Origin: Pachyseris speciosa
Taxonomy: Eukaryota > Cnidaria > Anthozoa > Scleractinia > Pachyseridae
Reading direction: 5' to 3'
Assembly: GCA_016490735.1 (NCBI GenBank)
Contig: JAEMWC010000099.1
Coordinates: forward strand, 335,001-399,000
Length of the DNA stretch: 64,000 nt
Shown: in pieces, positions 12,766 through 23,388 of the stretch
Layout: each line of letters opens with the position of its first letter
Position numbering within the stretch: position 1 is the first letter of the stretch
Program-made: the position numbers and the translations under genes
The notes under the pieces: generated by a model
The model's database searches: none
What the model saw: only the letters and a program-made list of their open reading frames with translations
What the model was told of the DNA's origin: nothing

Positions 12766-13127
12766 TATTTTTAGATTGAATTTCCCGCCAATATCAGATT
12801 CCCACATGAGTCCCGATGACCAATCAAGAGTCGCTGCACGTGCCACAAGAATCTGCACGTTGTGTTTCTTTCATTAAATCTATTGTTATGTGGCGCTCTC
12901 GTAGCCATTACCGTCCTCGTTGCCCTTTTTCGCGTGAAAAGAGTCTAAAATAGATGGGTCTCTAAAAATGCCCTGAGATAGGCTTAGTATGGAGTTGTAC
13001 GCTACTAGTTATGGGGTCCTGGCCTGGAATATCGATGCAACGGAGCTGCAGTGCAGGCGTGGGACCTGGTAACAGGTGTCACAGAGAATCTTGCGTGACC
13101 GGCAGCTGCATAACAAATATAACCGTC

Positions 13128-13286
13128 ATGGCGCCCTTTGGTACAATGTTTACTACGTTTCCACTTGCCATCTGCCTTTTCTGTTCTATAAAGGCAGAGA
13201 ATATACTCTTAACTCCCTTGTTCGGGAGCAGTCACTATCTCTTGTTCAAGCATATTGCAGAAGAACTGGGAAATCGAGGACACAAG
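13128..13286 (+). CDS. UGT exon 1: signal peptide and catalytic histidine
   Basis: Starts at ATG 13128 (MAPFGTMFTTFPLAICLF); M7 (13146) is an alternative start. Residues 1-53. The donor at 13287 (AAG|GTGAAT) is phase 0. H36 lies in PLFGSSHYLLF. The exon ends GNRGHK, and exon 2 continues VTMLI, the usual family order. Confidence 0.88.
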
Positions 13287-16200
13287 GTGAATATAATCTG
13301 AGTAGGTCAAGGGAAGCACGTTTATCAGACTAATCACATTAGCTATTTACAATATTTATCCCTCGTGGCTAGATTTCTCGATTTTCGTTTCTCTACCCTA
13401 CCCGCTTCTTCATAAGAGAGTTAACCTGTAAACGTAAGGAAGGATTATAAATTATATTATGGACACCAAGAATGAGAATTCGTGGTTGCTTTATCGAGAA
13501 GCTCTCTTAATTTGACAATGTTTACATCCGATCGAAAAGTACACACTACTGCAGAAGAGTAAATTTCAATAAAGTTCACATAACAGGTATTTTACAAGGA
13601 ACTGCACACACTAAAAGCATTTTTAGCTGGTGTTCGGCTAGCACAATAAAGAGCAAGCAAGCTATATTCGATCACTTGTAGATTGAATCGCTGTGGGTCA
13701 CGTTTCAATATTGTGTCTCTAGCGAAGATTTCGAGCGGTGCTCGGAGAGCTTAATAACAGAAAACTAGTCCACCTAAGATTCAGTGATTAAAACGGTTTT
13801 GGTCAACACAAATTGCATAAATTAGGCTTCTTGTCACCACTCGAGACAACCGAGAAAGAAATTTACATAAGACGCGTTATTTGTCACGCAACGACTACTA
13901 ACACAGGGGAGCAAGCTCTTTCTTCAAGAACAAATAACTTCCGAAGCTTGCGACTGATCGATTGAACCGCGCGACGCGTTTTGAAGGTGTATTTTAAGAA
14001 TATAGGCATACAAAATCATATTGACATGACGTGACATAATCATGAGCCCAGAGAGAAACAACGACTTGCTACACCGGATATGTATTACAGCCGCTTCAAA
14101 ATAATAAACATCAAATGTTCAAGCACGCAACCGTGGACAATAATCCTGCTGGTATACGTTGGATCAAACTGGTGATCTGACCGGCGTAATAAAATTAACA
14201 AAGAGTATAAAAGCAAGGGCCGATACAACGTAGAATGGTTTTAAGTTTTGTGTACTATATTTCGGCTGGCCAAACCAGCATTCTTCAGGTACAATAGTTG
14301 TGAACTAGGATGCCTAACTTTTTTTTTTTTCTTTTAAATGGGTTTCAGCTTCAACACTCTTTAGAAAAAAATATATATTTGTCTAAAGCCGTAAAACGAC
14401 GTACGCGAGAAACAGTTGGAAGGACAGCTGTTTCGGCCTTGTTAGGCCTCATCAGCATGGCATAGCTAATGCTCAGGCTCAAGCTGATGAGGCCTAACAT
14501 GGCTGCTAATGCTTGGGCTCAATCTTTGCTTTGGTAGATTTAAGGGGTAATGCCTGCTACCATGTGGCCTTAGTGCCTTTTAAGTGGCTCCAGCTTACTT
14601 GATCACATTAATTTGTGAAGTATCCTTGTCACTCCAGCCACATCCCACAAGCTTTACGTTCTCCTTGTAAACAGGGCCTAAGATGCGTAAACCGTATGCG
14701 CAGTAAGAAAAGGAGGCAGCATCCTTAACGAACAAACCAAACAACTAAAGCTAAACTTAAGGTCCTGGCAAACGAGGCCACATTGTTCTTCATGGTGTTT
14801 CTTGGGTGAGCAAACGAGCGGGACACAAGTCAAATGTTGTGCTTCCATGCAGTGCAAACTGGGAAACATTTGTTGCGGACACAAAATGTTTCTGAAAAAA
14901 AATCAGAAATATTTTTTTTGTCTCGGACACAAGTTTTGTTTCCGCAACAAATGCTGCGTGCGCGGGCAATTAGGGGAACATTGGTGTCCGCAACAATGTG
15001 TCCTCCTTTGCCAGGCACTTCAAATGCTTCAAAACCGTGAGAACGTAGTTATGTTCCGTTAACGCTGCCTAATGATTGAGGAAAGTTCGTTTAGTTGCAA
15101 ACCTAGTCTGAAACAGCTAGGGGTTCATAATAAAGACAGCTATTAATATTCAATAAATAAACTTCTGGTTCTCATTTGTCCCCTGTAACCAAGGTAACGA
15201 TGCTTATAAACTCGGCACAGCCTTTCAAGGCCAGTGACAAGTATTCAACTCTGGTTTATCAAGTTTCTTACGAGCCTGGCTGGGAAGAGAAACAGATAGC
15301 AAGCAGCATGAAAAAGGACAGCAACGAGACTAAGGATCAAGCGTCCGGCTTCGAGAAGCTCAATAGCATCGGTGAATTACATGCGAACTTTTGCCGGAGT
15401 TTGTTAGAATGGGAAGGTATGTTTAGAAGTGTAATAGCATTGGACATATACTAGGTACCACAAAAATTCTTGTTTTCTTTTGTTTTTGTTGTTTTATTTT
15501 TTTTGTTGTTGTTTGTTTGTTTGTTTTGTCTTTTTTGTTGTTGTTGTTGTTGTTTTTTTGTGCTTTGTTTTGTTTTGATTTTTTTGTTTCAAGTTTCAAG
15601 GCCCGTGCATTGTTAGGGGGCGTTTATACGAGCCTTCAAGCAACTCCCTGTAACGTACAAGTGGATGGAAATGACTTCACACCACCACCCCTCCACTCCC
15701 AAAACATCTCCGTCTCCTTAACGGCTTTTGTTGTCTCTGTTGTTGGTGGTGCTGTTGCTCTTGTTGGTTGTTTGTTTTCATGTCTTCCCTTTGTTTTTTT
15801 TTTTACATTTTTATTCGTGTTTCCTTGTAAGCGTCCGCTGTTTGCAGAAGTTGAGCGTTCATTCCTTCGAATTTCAGATATTAGCAAACCTTGCTAATAA
15901 GCCGGTTTTTAGATTTCGAGATACTTTGCATGGAAAATTTAAAGCCCTGGCCAAACGGACTCACAAGTGGACCCAAGTTTTCAACTTACGTCTACTTGCG
16001 AGTCAGTTTGGCCAACGCAAGTCTCTACGAAAGTAACAGCTTGCGGGTACTTGGGACTACTTGCGAGTCAGTTTGGTCAGGGCTAAAGAGTTTCACCTTT
16101 TTCTTGCTTTCAATTTTTGTATAAGACACGACATGGCGGCTAAGATATTTTATGGATGACGTCACTGGTCTTCCCTGGGCACCACAGTCCAGCGTAGCCG

Positions 16201-19200
16201 TTTCCGTGAAAGGCGTGGACCTGAACTGGACTTGACACCATAACCGATATTTATTTCGTAAAGCAAACTACAGACTACCAAAACAAAGCTACACTGCAAG
16301 CCAACCATCACTCCTTGACCCCTTGTAACATGGGGCTTTTAGCAAGAAAACAATATACCCAGAGATTGTGTCAAGAATATTGCAGCAGCCTAGCTCTCCT
16401 CCTCTGAGAAATCAAACTGCTACATGCACATGCAGGTTGACTTTGTATAATTCTTCACCCCAGGACGTGAATTGCAGGACCAATGCTTACAATTTGCACC
16501 TTCTTGCTTTCAGTCGAGAATGCCGTTGTGTGAGCATTCATAATACAGCCATTCTCAATGAAATCTCGTGTGAACGATATTGCTGTGTTTGAGAGCAAGC
16601 CTTGTGGTTTTCACATCGTATTAACCTTTCACCTTGACCATACTAATCACCAAACCAGAAATACACCCATTAACATGTAGATACCTTGTGACTGTTATGT
16701 GGAAAAAATGCGATTGCTATGTGATTGTTTTAGGACGAATCTTTCAATGTTTGACTTAAAGTAACATAATAATACACGCATGTAATACGAAGGCAAACAA
16801 GAAATCAACGTTGTGCTTATTTGTGTCACTGTTCGCAAACATGGTAACTGTTTGAACACGTAATGGCTGCGAATCATCTCAGGCTTTTTGTCACTGAATA
16901 CCATTGCTTAAAACCATGCCAACTCTCAAGCTTTTAACACACCACCCTGGCATAAAACCAGATCTTTAATCGAAGAAAAACTGTTAAGATGATTTTATCA
17001 TCCATCAGATATTTCGCGTTGTTTCAGCCGTTAATATTACAAACAGAAGCGTGTTGGCTGTTCAAACCAGGAGTTCTTTTGTTTCAATTAATGTTACGCG
17101 CATCTGTTTCAGTGTTTGCAAAGTAAGTGAAACTGTCAACATCTCTTCGCAGTTGACACCAAGTAAGTGCATCATTAATCAAACAAATATTAAGTCTACA
17201 TACCACATGATGCAGAATAGCTGCCCATCTGATTGTGCTGTTTCAAATCCATTAAACCACATTCAGCGAACGTCACCGGCCATAACGCAACATGCAGCTC
17301 ATCACAATTCAACATGCCGACGAAATAACGACAAAAATATTACCTTGGTTTGACTCGAACCGCCTCAAAACTACACTTGAATGCAAAGCAGTGATACTCC
17401 CTTCAAAACATCATCTTTTTCGCCTTTCTCTGACTAAACCGGCTTTAAACTTTGAACTTGTTCTGCATGCGTTCATCGAGCATGGTCTTGACCTGACTTA
17501 GTAACCGTGCAGTTTCGTACAAAATTTTCTTGCTGGTGAGGAGTAGGAACAACAATCGCCGATCGCCGTCTATTGGTTACTCCTGTTTACTCTTCAGTTT
17601 ATTCCTGTTATCAGAGCAAAGTCCAGGATTCTAATGCAAGTTTTTTTCGCAGCCCTAATTGATTTCTTTCGTCTGAACAGGTATCAAAGACCTCAAGCCA
17701 GACATCATCATCGGAGATTCACATTTTACCTGCAGTGGTATAATAAACGACCTTTTGAATTCTAAACTCGTCTTGGTCTGTCCAGCAGGCTTAACTCATG
17801 CCATGTTACCGCTTTTTAAGAATCCAAATCCCCTATCGTATGCCCCCCAGCCTTTCTCAGGCCTGGACGATAGAATGGACTTCAAGGGCCGACTGACGAA
17901 TTTAGCTGGCTTCCTACTCGCTAATTTGATTGGTCGAGTGTTCATGTTTCCTGCCCTGGACAAAGTGAAGAAGGAGTTTGGTATCAGACCGCAAGTGAGC
18001 GCCGTGGAAGCATTAGGGAAGGCCGAGTTGGTGCTTGTGCAGACACACTTTGCTTTGGATTATCCAATACCGCTCACACCATGTAAGCAAATGCAGCGCA
18101 AAGCTAAGACTAAGTCTTGATCTTTAGTTACTTTCATTTCAGTGAAACCACAAAATGTATTGAAATCAGGGGGATATATGCATAATCGTTCTCTGATAAA
18201 ACATACCAAAATTCTGGCTACTGTGTTCTTAAATCATAATATGGTTTATATCATACATAATGAATGAATACGTATATGATATTCGTATTAGCTAGCAGGC
18301 CATAGATGCAGAACAAAATACATCATGTATGTCAAATCGCGGAAGTTCTACAAATTTTCTAACTCCGTTGGCTTCTGAGAGTGATACTTTGTCCTCCAAG
18401 AACCAAACAAGAGTATGTAGTCGGTGTTTCAATCTAGTCTTAGGAAAGTTTGAGTGCGCTTTTGTGAGGCTAGTCTAAATCACAACAGAGGTGGATCCAA
18501 TATATACCACATAACTTTTTTTCCGAAGAATACTAGTTATATTAGAAAACCACGTCAGTGTCACCTCAGGGGAGGGATGGAGGGTGCGCACCCACTTCAC
18601 ACCTCCCCTTCTCCCCTAGATCTGCCCTTGCACAGTAAGTTGGAATTGAATTCCGAAGACGTTCGGTCAATTCCGAAAAGATAAGAACAACCGTCGGGGG
18701 CCTAGTGTTACGGAAAATCCGAACTTCCCTTACGAAAACCTTGTATGTACAGCATGTACGTACAGCCATGCCTCCACCGAGGTACAATGCAATACAAGGT
18801 CTGAATCTGAATGTAGCATTTTTCCCCTTTCTTTTCGTATTAGCTATAAAGGTCACTGGTCCAATCTTACCAAGACCGGCTAAATCTCTCCCCGCCGACC
18901 TTGAATCCTTCATGGCAAGCTCGGGCAACGATGGAGTTATCGTTGTTGCTTTTGGCTCCATGTTATCTGTTTTGCCAACTGCAACGTTAGACATGTTGAC
19001 GAAGGTTCTCGGTGGAATGAAACAGAAGGTTTTGTGGAAAGTGAAAGGTTTGTTGCATAACCTTTATCAGTATAAATCTACTAGCGTTCTATCACGAATG
19101 CCGTTCTCTGATTGGCTACGCTGCTCGCTATCTATATTCTGTGATAGATAGTGTCTGAGAGGAGGATTTAGATAATTTACTTGTTTATTTTTGAACGACT

Positions 19201-22063
19201 AGTAGATTTATACTAAAACAATTAGATTATTCGCTCTAGATTTCTATGCGTGATAGAAATTTCGAACTCATAATCTAATTCTTAAATATACTTCAGCTGA
19301 TTGCGATTTAAGTCTATGTGAACTGGAAAATATATCGATGAAGAAGGCTTGCTTAGTGAATGAAACTTGTGCCTGAGACATTATTTAATGCTCAGTGAGG
19401 CTCTTTTATTTTAGCCTGTTCCTGGCTCTCAGATATTTGGGGCGAGCGCGTTGGAGCGAGCGAAGAAAATTCAGCGGAGATGGGGTTTTTCGCTCGTTGT
19501 TTCGTGTTACGCTCTTCGCTCGCCACAAATACCTGAGAACCTGGAACAGGCTACTTTTATTTAGTTATGAAACCTAGGCATAAGAAAACAATTTGTGTTG
19601 TTTAGTTTTAAGACAATCGAGTAGTAACACACCGGGGAATGAATAATTAACAAGTAGATTCCATTGCACTTTGATTCCAGGGGTGGGGTACTGCCAGAAA
19701 AAAATGGGAAGGGGGTGTGCGCCCCACTTCCTGAAACCCTTACCCTATTTCAGACCAAAATCTGCGATTTTCCCTACCCTATTTCAGACCTGACCAAAAA
19801 TTTGATACCCTATTTCAGACCAAAAGTGCTTAAAAGCCATACCCTTTGAGGCAGCACATACCCATATAGCCCATATATGGGAGTACCCCCCCCCCCCCCC
19901 CACCCCACCTCGGGGACTTTGATGACACACAGAGAGTCGCTCGCCTGCGGTTGATAGAGTGTGTACCTCTTTCTTCTTGCCAAGTTTTGACGTCATCTGC
20001 GTATTACTAGAATACTCACGCATGGCCAAACATGAATCTATACGTGTTAATTATTGATTACTCAATGCCAAACCCGATATAGGGAATATACTGAACTCTG
20101 ACCCATCAAACATCAAGACAGTTGACTGGATGCCGCAGAATGATGTCCTTGGTCATGCCAAAACTAAGCTATTCCTCTCTCATTTGGGGCATAACAGCAT
20201 GTATGAGGCGGCATATCATGGTGTCCCAATAGTCGGTTTTCCCATGTGGGGGGATCATCCCGACAATGCACGACAAATCGCTCGAGCGAGAATGGGACTT
20301 TGGGTGGATATCAACAGTGTGACGGAAGATGAACTGCGCATGACTATTTCCCGAGTGCTGACTGAAGAAAGGTACGTCCATCATGTGTGTTTTCTACCCT
20401 AGACTGCTAGCAGTACCTTCCTGGATGATCAAGAGCGCATCCCATCACCAGCGCAGTATAGCATCTTCCAGGCTCTCAGATAAAATTTGGGGCAAGCGCG
20501 CGAGAACGAGCGAAGAAAATTTAGCGAGGCTGGGGGAGGCAAAGAGTTCTCCTTTCGCCCCCTCCCCTTGTCCCCGCGCGATCTTCTTCACTCGTTCTTC
20601 GTTCTGCCTGGAACAGGCAGCGCGGTAAGACTGAGGCGCAGAGTAAAATTCGTTCCAGGTTTCCGATTTCTCGAGTGCCCTGCTAGCAGTCTATCTCTAC
20701 CCACACAATTTTGTCTATCACTATATTCCTTTCTGAGGCAAGAATAACAGCATCTCGTATTCCAGAGTTTGATAATTGAGGAAAGTCACATGGTCACACT
20801 TTTTTTTTCCATCTCAAACTGTGGCCTTTTCACTCGGCAGACTAAATTGCACTGCCTCGTAAGATGTGGGGAAAGACAGACTGTCACATTACTTTTTACT
20901 CGATTGTTATCAAAAGTTACTGTGAGCAGATCTAAGGGTTAAATATTCTGTCCTATGGCCCGGATCTTTTATATATCGTTATACTTGCTCTGAGAGTAAA
21001 ACACCTTCACAATTCTTGTGCAAAGGTCACATGTGGTGATGGTCTCCTTCGCTGACAGCTAGCCTGTTATTCTTTTTTCTTTCTTTATTTTATCGGAATA
21101 CATACTAAAAACTGGTCGATAAGGACCCAGCCACAGTTTGACTTTGCCTAATTCCTAGTTCCTAAATTTCGTCTCGGTCAATCCATTTGGGTCACGCGAA
21201 GCGCGGCAGTTCGTGACGAGTACGTCATCAATAGGTATTGAGGTGGGCGCGTGGTTATAAAAGGCGCACAGTAACTACCCAACTCATTTTAAAACCATTT
21301 TAAAATTCCAGTGGACTGTTGTCCTAAAAGGTAAACCATATCAAACTTTGCCTATTGTTATGGTTGACTTTTTAAAAGACAATAGCGCTTTTGTTTAGGG
21401 ACTCTTCTATTGTGTGCCGAGAATTGGCGTTCGACCTTAAAACGGAGACGATCGGCAAATTGTCGGCGTTGACATTTCCTCACCTTGTGGTGTTTTAGTG
21501 GGGAAATATGTTACTTTGGACACCAAACGACGGGGGATGGGTGAGTCGCTGCGTTGTCTCACGCTCACACATTGTAAGCACGACGCTTTTTGAATAGTCG
21601 TGTCCTTCTAGCTGAAATTGCGTCAGTTAAATCACCGTAAGGACATCAAGAAACATAAAACAACTCATTTAAAAAACAATTCGTGATCTGGACTAATGAG
21701 CGCAAGCACGATACTCAGGCTGAGTATCGTGCTTGTGGTAATATTTGTCGATTAATTTTGCTCATTTTATTTTATTCCAGTTTTAAGGACAACGCGACGC
21801 GCGTTTCCAGACTGATCAAAGATCAACGCCGAACGCCACTAGAACTAACAGCTGATTGGATAGAATTTGTGCTAAGACATAACGGAACGCCTCATCTTCG
21901 GGTCCAGGCCCTCAACATGCCATGGTATCAAGAACACTTGATCGACGTGGGTCTGTTTCTTTTAACTGTCATTGCCTGCGTATTGACCTGCACCACACTT
22001 TGCTGTCGATTTGTGTGCAACAGGTGTTGTAGGAGAGACGAGTCGAAAGCAAAGAAAGAATGA
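13128..22063 (+). CDS. UDP-glucuronosyltransferase-like gene, six exons, 519 aa
   Basis: Transfers a sugar from a UDP-sugar to small lipophilic acceptors at the ER membrane (family knowledge). Exons: 13128-13286, 15194-15416, 17681-18082, 18844-19047, 20083-20371, 21781-22063. All junctions are GT-AG and the phases join to one 1560-nt frame. Residues 1-23 form a signal peptide. H36 in GSSHY sits at the family's catalytic histidine and D140 in IIIGD at its partner aspartate. The UGT signature runs about 345-388, starting WMPQNDVLG. A membrane helix spans ~479-501, and the tail ends KAKKE, a KxKxx ER-retrieval signal. The length matches the usual ~520-530. Two deviations from the signature: SHLG where the family normally has HGG/HSG, and GDHPDN where most have DQ; a DH pair is, as I recall, seen in UGT8 (ceramide galactosyltransferase). 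The sugar donor is therefore uncertain. Confidence 0.92.
14251..14293 (-). ncRNA. Hammerhead-ribozyme-like motif (second type), UGT intron 1
   Basis: Read on the minus strand: UGUAC (stem I), CUGAAGA (core), a stem-loop with GCUGG/CCAGC, GAA, palindromic AUAU (very short stem III), A, then GUACA (stem I partner). All core boxes are in the right order and stem I pairs over 5 bp. Stem II has an extra A and one mismatch at its base. The layout resembles short-stem-III hammerheads of Penelope-like elements; activity is unproven. Confidence 0.4.
14422..14472 (-). ncRNA. Hammerhead ribozyme core, copy A
   Basis: On the minus strand: stem I strand GCAUUAGCUAUGCCAUG, core CUGAUGA (14455-14449), stem II GGCC-UAACAA-GGCC, GAA, palindromic stem III ACAGCUGU and cleavage base C17 at 14423. 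All core bases match the hammerhead consensus. The second strand of stem I is not next to it, because of the rearrangement, so this copy probably cannot cut alone. Confidence 0.6.
14422..14663 (-). mobile_element. Hammerhead-bearing dispersed repeat, copy A (rearranged)
   Basis: Shares with 29454-29731 and 52104-52292 the GGACAGCTGTTT core and flanks such as CACTCCAGCCACATCCCAC. Here the element is rearranged head to head. A minus-strand ribozyme core (14423-14455) is followed by a plus-strand partial core (CUGAUGAGGCCUAACA, 14484-14499) that lacks the GAA and stem III. It lies in UGT intron 1, antisense to the gene. Confidence 0.65.
14762..15017. mobile_element. Fold-back MITE with GTCCTGGCAAACGAGGCCAC ends
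   Basis: The left end GTCCTGGCAAACGAGGCCAC and the reverse complement of the right end (GTGCCTGGCAAAGGAGGACA) match. Inner segments (AACATTTGTTGCGGACACAA against its complement near 14940) also pair, so the whole unit folds back. It lies in UGT intron 1. Confidence 0.7.
15194..15416 (+). CDS. UGT exon 2: N-terminal acceptor-binding domain
   Basis: The acceptor is CCAAG|GTAACG, phase 0 in. It encodes VTMLINSAQPFKASDKYS through CRSLLEWE (residues 54-127). The donor at 15417 is GGAAG|GTATGT, phase 1. The acceptor has a weak pyrimidine tract, but frame and homology support it. Confidence 0.85.
15417..17680. other. UGT intron 2
   Basis: 2.26 kb, with T-rich (TTG)n-like tracts at 15476-15600 and no exon-like segment I can join in frame. 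Frames seen across the T-rich part are low complexity. Confidence 0.7.
17681..18082 (+). CDS. UGT exon 3: N-terminal domain with catalytic Asp
   Basis: The acceptor CTGAACAG ends at 17680. It encodes GIKDLKPDIIIGDSHFTCSG through LDYPIPLTP (residues 128-261). The donor at 18083 is CCAT|GTAAGC, phase 1. D140 is the likely catalytic dyad aspartate. Confidence 0.9.
18485..18630. mobile_element. hAT-like MITE in UGT intron 3
   Basis: Ends CAGAGGTGGATCCA and (reverse complement of right end) CAAGGGCAGATCTAG resemble the CAGGGGCGGATCCAG ends of the element at 61193-61359. The interior is GC-rich (GGGAGGGATGGAGGGTGCGC). I see no clean target duplication. Confidence 0.45.
18844..19047 (+). CDS. UGT exon 4: start of UDP-sugar-binding domain
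   Basis: The acceptor TCGTATTAG ends at 18843. It encodes IKVTGPILPRPAKSLPADLE through VIVVAFGSML and QKVLWKVK (residues 262-329), matching the family's GP-PLP and GS blocks. The donor at 19048 is GAAAG|GTTTGT, phase 1. A MITE begins only 21 bp into the intron. Confidence 0.88.
19069..19215. mobile_element. MITE with AGTATAAATCTACTAG ends, UGT intron 4 copy
   Basis: AGTATAAATCTACTAG at the left and CTAGTAGATTTATACT at the right are exact inverted repeats. An attached block (AACAATTAGATTATTCGCTC, to ~19265) is shared with copies at 42654-42820 and 51329-51526. This copy lacks ~50 bp of interior present in the 51-kb copy. Confidence 0.8.
19413..19552. mobile_element. MITE with AGCCTGTTCC ends, UGT intron 4
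   Basis: AGCCTGTTCC plus TCTCAGATATTTG at the left pairs with CAAATACCTGAGA and GGAACAGGCT at the right. The interior has GAGCGAGCGAAG and its complement. A decayed relative lies in the next intron at 20464-20618. Confidence 0.75.
19679..19915. mobile_element. GGGTACT-type MITE with CCCTATTTCAGACC repeats
   Basis: The left end CAGGGGTGGGGTACTGCC is complementary to the right GGGAGTACCCCC...CCACCCCACCTCGGGG segment. TACCCTATTTCAGACC occurs three times inside (19740-19830). Same family as 2434-2738. It ends in a run of ~18 C, which is prone to sequencing error. Confidence 0.6.
20083..20371 (+). CDS. UGT exon 5: UGT signature motif
   Basis: The acceptor CCGATATAG ends at 20082. It encodes GNILNSDPSNIKTVDWMPQ, the signature up to GDHPDNARQI, and ISRVLTEER (residues 330-425). 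The donor at 20372 is AAAG|GTACGT, phase 2. This is the most conserved exon; the HLG and DH deviations lie here. Confidence 0.93.
20464..20618. mobile_element. Decayed relative of the AGCCTGTTCC MITE, UGT intron 5
   Basis: CTTCCAGGCTCTCAGATAAA, GAACGAGCGAAGAAAATTTA and CTGCCTGGAACAGGCAG parallel the element at 19413-19552. Confidence 0.55.
21256..21263 (+). promoter_or_regulatory. Possible internal promoter (TATA box) in UGT intron 5
   Basis: TATAAAAG sits ~30 bp before ACTACCCAACTCATT, and 40-45 bp after a TACGTCA element (CRE-like, near 21211). A donor-like site, CCTAAAAG|GTAAAC, follows at about 21331. Together these could be a promoter, first exon and splice donor feeding into exon 6. 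Only sequence resemblance supports it. Confidence 0.3.
21703..21735. repeat. 33-bp palindrome (16-bp arms) beside UGT exon 6
   Basis: CAAGCACGATACTCAG (21703-21718) and CTGAGTATCGTGCTTG (21720-21735) are exact reverse complements separated by one G. The stem ends 45 bp upstream of the exon 6 acceptor, in the usual branch-point zone. Confidence 0.9.
21781..22063 (+). CDS. UGT exon 6: C-terminal domain, membrane anchor and ER tail
   Basis: The acceptor TTTATTCCAG ends at 21780. It encodes residues 426-519: DQRRTPLELTADWIEFVLRH, the membrane helix (about 479-501) and a cysteine/arginine-rich cytosolic tail ending KAKKE. The stop codon is at 22061-22063. A 33-bp perfect palindrome lies 45 bp upstream of the exon. 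Confidence 0.93.
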
Positions 22064-23388
22064 CAGATAAATTTCCAAACGTTTATTATTCACTTCCTGG
22101 AATCAACTAAGACTCTCACGCCTTAGTATCACTGATAAGTTATGGAAAGCTCAGTTTCAACTGGTAAACTGTCTTGATTTTACCCTAAGCATTTAAGACA
22201 TGCATTTTAATTCCTGAAAGTAATTTTAATCATTTTCATCTTGGAAACAAGTATCAGATCGCAAACGTAAAGTCATCTATAAAATAGCTATGGAATCATT
22301 CTTTCCTATGCAAGGATTTAAAGACCCCAAAATAACGGCTAGATCCATTTTCTAAGTCGTTCGTTTGAAATTGACTTTGATGGAAAACTACGGAAAAACC
22401 CTCGCCGGTCCGGCTTTGAAAAAAACTTAATTCTAAATTATGGAAACTGAACAACGATGTAATAATGTTCGTGTTAAATTAATATTCAGGACCTTTTCAT
22501 TGTGGTAATTGCGTCTTTGAAAATCTTATCGGATATGGATAGCTCTGGTATGCTAAAACTAACTTTAATAATTATTCATTATCTTAATGTAAGAGACGTT
22601 TACGACTCTTTCAACAAAATTGCGCAAACAGCTCGTTTATATAAAGCGATTTCCGTTTGCCCTTGATAAACGTGCTCCGCAACTGGCTTCAATTTATTCC
22701 GTAGAGGTATGGAACGGAAATGTTATCTGTACGCTATGTTTCTCAGCTGGAAATGCGTAGCGTATAGGGTGAATTCACTTCACATCACAGCGGCCATGTT
22801 GAAGTAGAAAAAGATTCTATTGGGAACCGGACGTTTGCATGATGACGTCATTTGACTACAATTACCAGAATCCCTCAGGTTTTGCTTTTCTCGTGCTAAT
22901 TATAGCTACTGTTATTTTGACCCCACTGGGAAGGAAAAAAATAAATAATAAGGAGGGAAAAACAAACTGAATTCTGGTAGTTGCAGTTCCTTTTTTGTGT
23001 CGAACACTCTATTCGCTGAACCAACGAAAAGCACCGCTGAACCGATCAAATTTCTATTTTTCAATCGGGCGTATGAACATTACGTCAAGTTGGTGTACCG
23101 TGAACAAACTATTTCTCGTTAGCTTCTTTTGTTATTGTCCACCAACATTGCCGCCAACCCATTGTCATTCGAATCTCCGGAGACTGGTTGCATAGTTTAC
23201 CCTCTATACGTTTGCTGTTGCGTTTCCTCATGGTCCAAATATACAGTCCTCTGGGTGAACGACAATCGTGGACAGATGACAAACTGCCAAGGTGTTGGTA
23301 GACTGGTAACAGCAAGATCACCAAAGGATTGGTACGAGCTCATAACAGGTCTGCAGCACGTAGTGTGCGAAACGTCAACTGTTTATTG
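22064..23388. other. Convergent intergenic region between UGT and second GPCR
   Basis: The two genes point at each other. No gene recognised; it must hold both 3' ends. AATAAA-like signals occur near 22944-22950 on the plus strand. CAGCGGCCATGTTGAAG and ATGACGTCATTTG near 22790-22860 resemble pieces of transposon ends seen elsewhere, but I cannot place them. Confidence 0.5.

Larger units (their letters stand above)
10062..13127. other. Intergenic region between GPCR and UGT gene
   Basis: No protein gene seen. It contains a candidate poly(A) signal for the upstream receptor (AATAAA, 10497-10502), a TA-flanked MITE (11201-11535), two ATA microsatellites, a G-run near 12455-12472 and a second MITE (12561-12765). 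The UGT promoter should lie in the last few hundred bases; I see no clear TATA box there. Confidence 0.6.

Noticed and set aside
14203..14211. TATAAAAG in UGT intron 1 as a promoter
   Set aside because: Isolated match next to repeat DNA, with no donor or start-site context.
15517..15897. 126-codon frame on the plus strand in UGT intron 2
   Set aside because: Its first part is low-complexity Leu/Phe from a T-rich tract, and it has no partner exons or domain.
19880..19905. Long C-run as a structural (i-motif/quadruplex) element
   Set aside because: It is the low-complexity end of a MITE; homopolymer length is also unreliable in assemblies.
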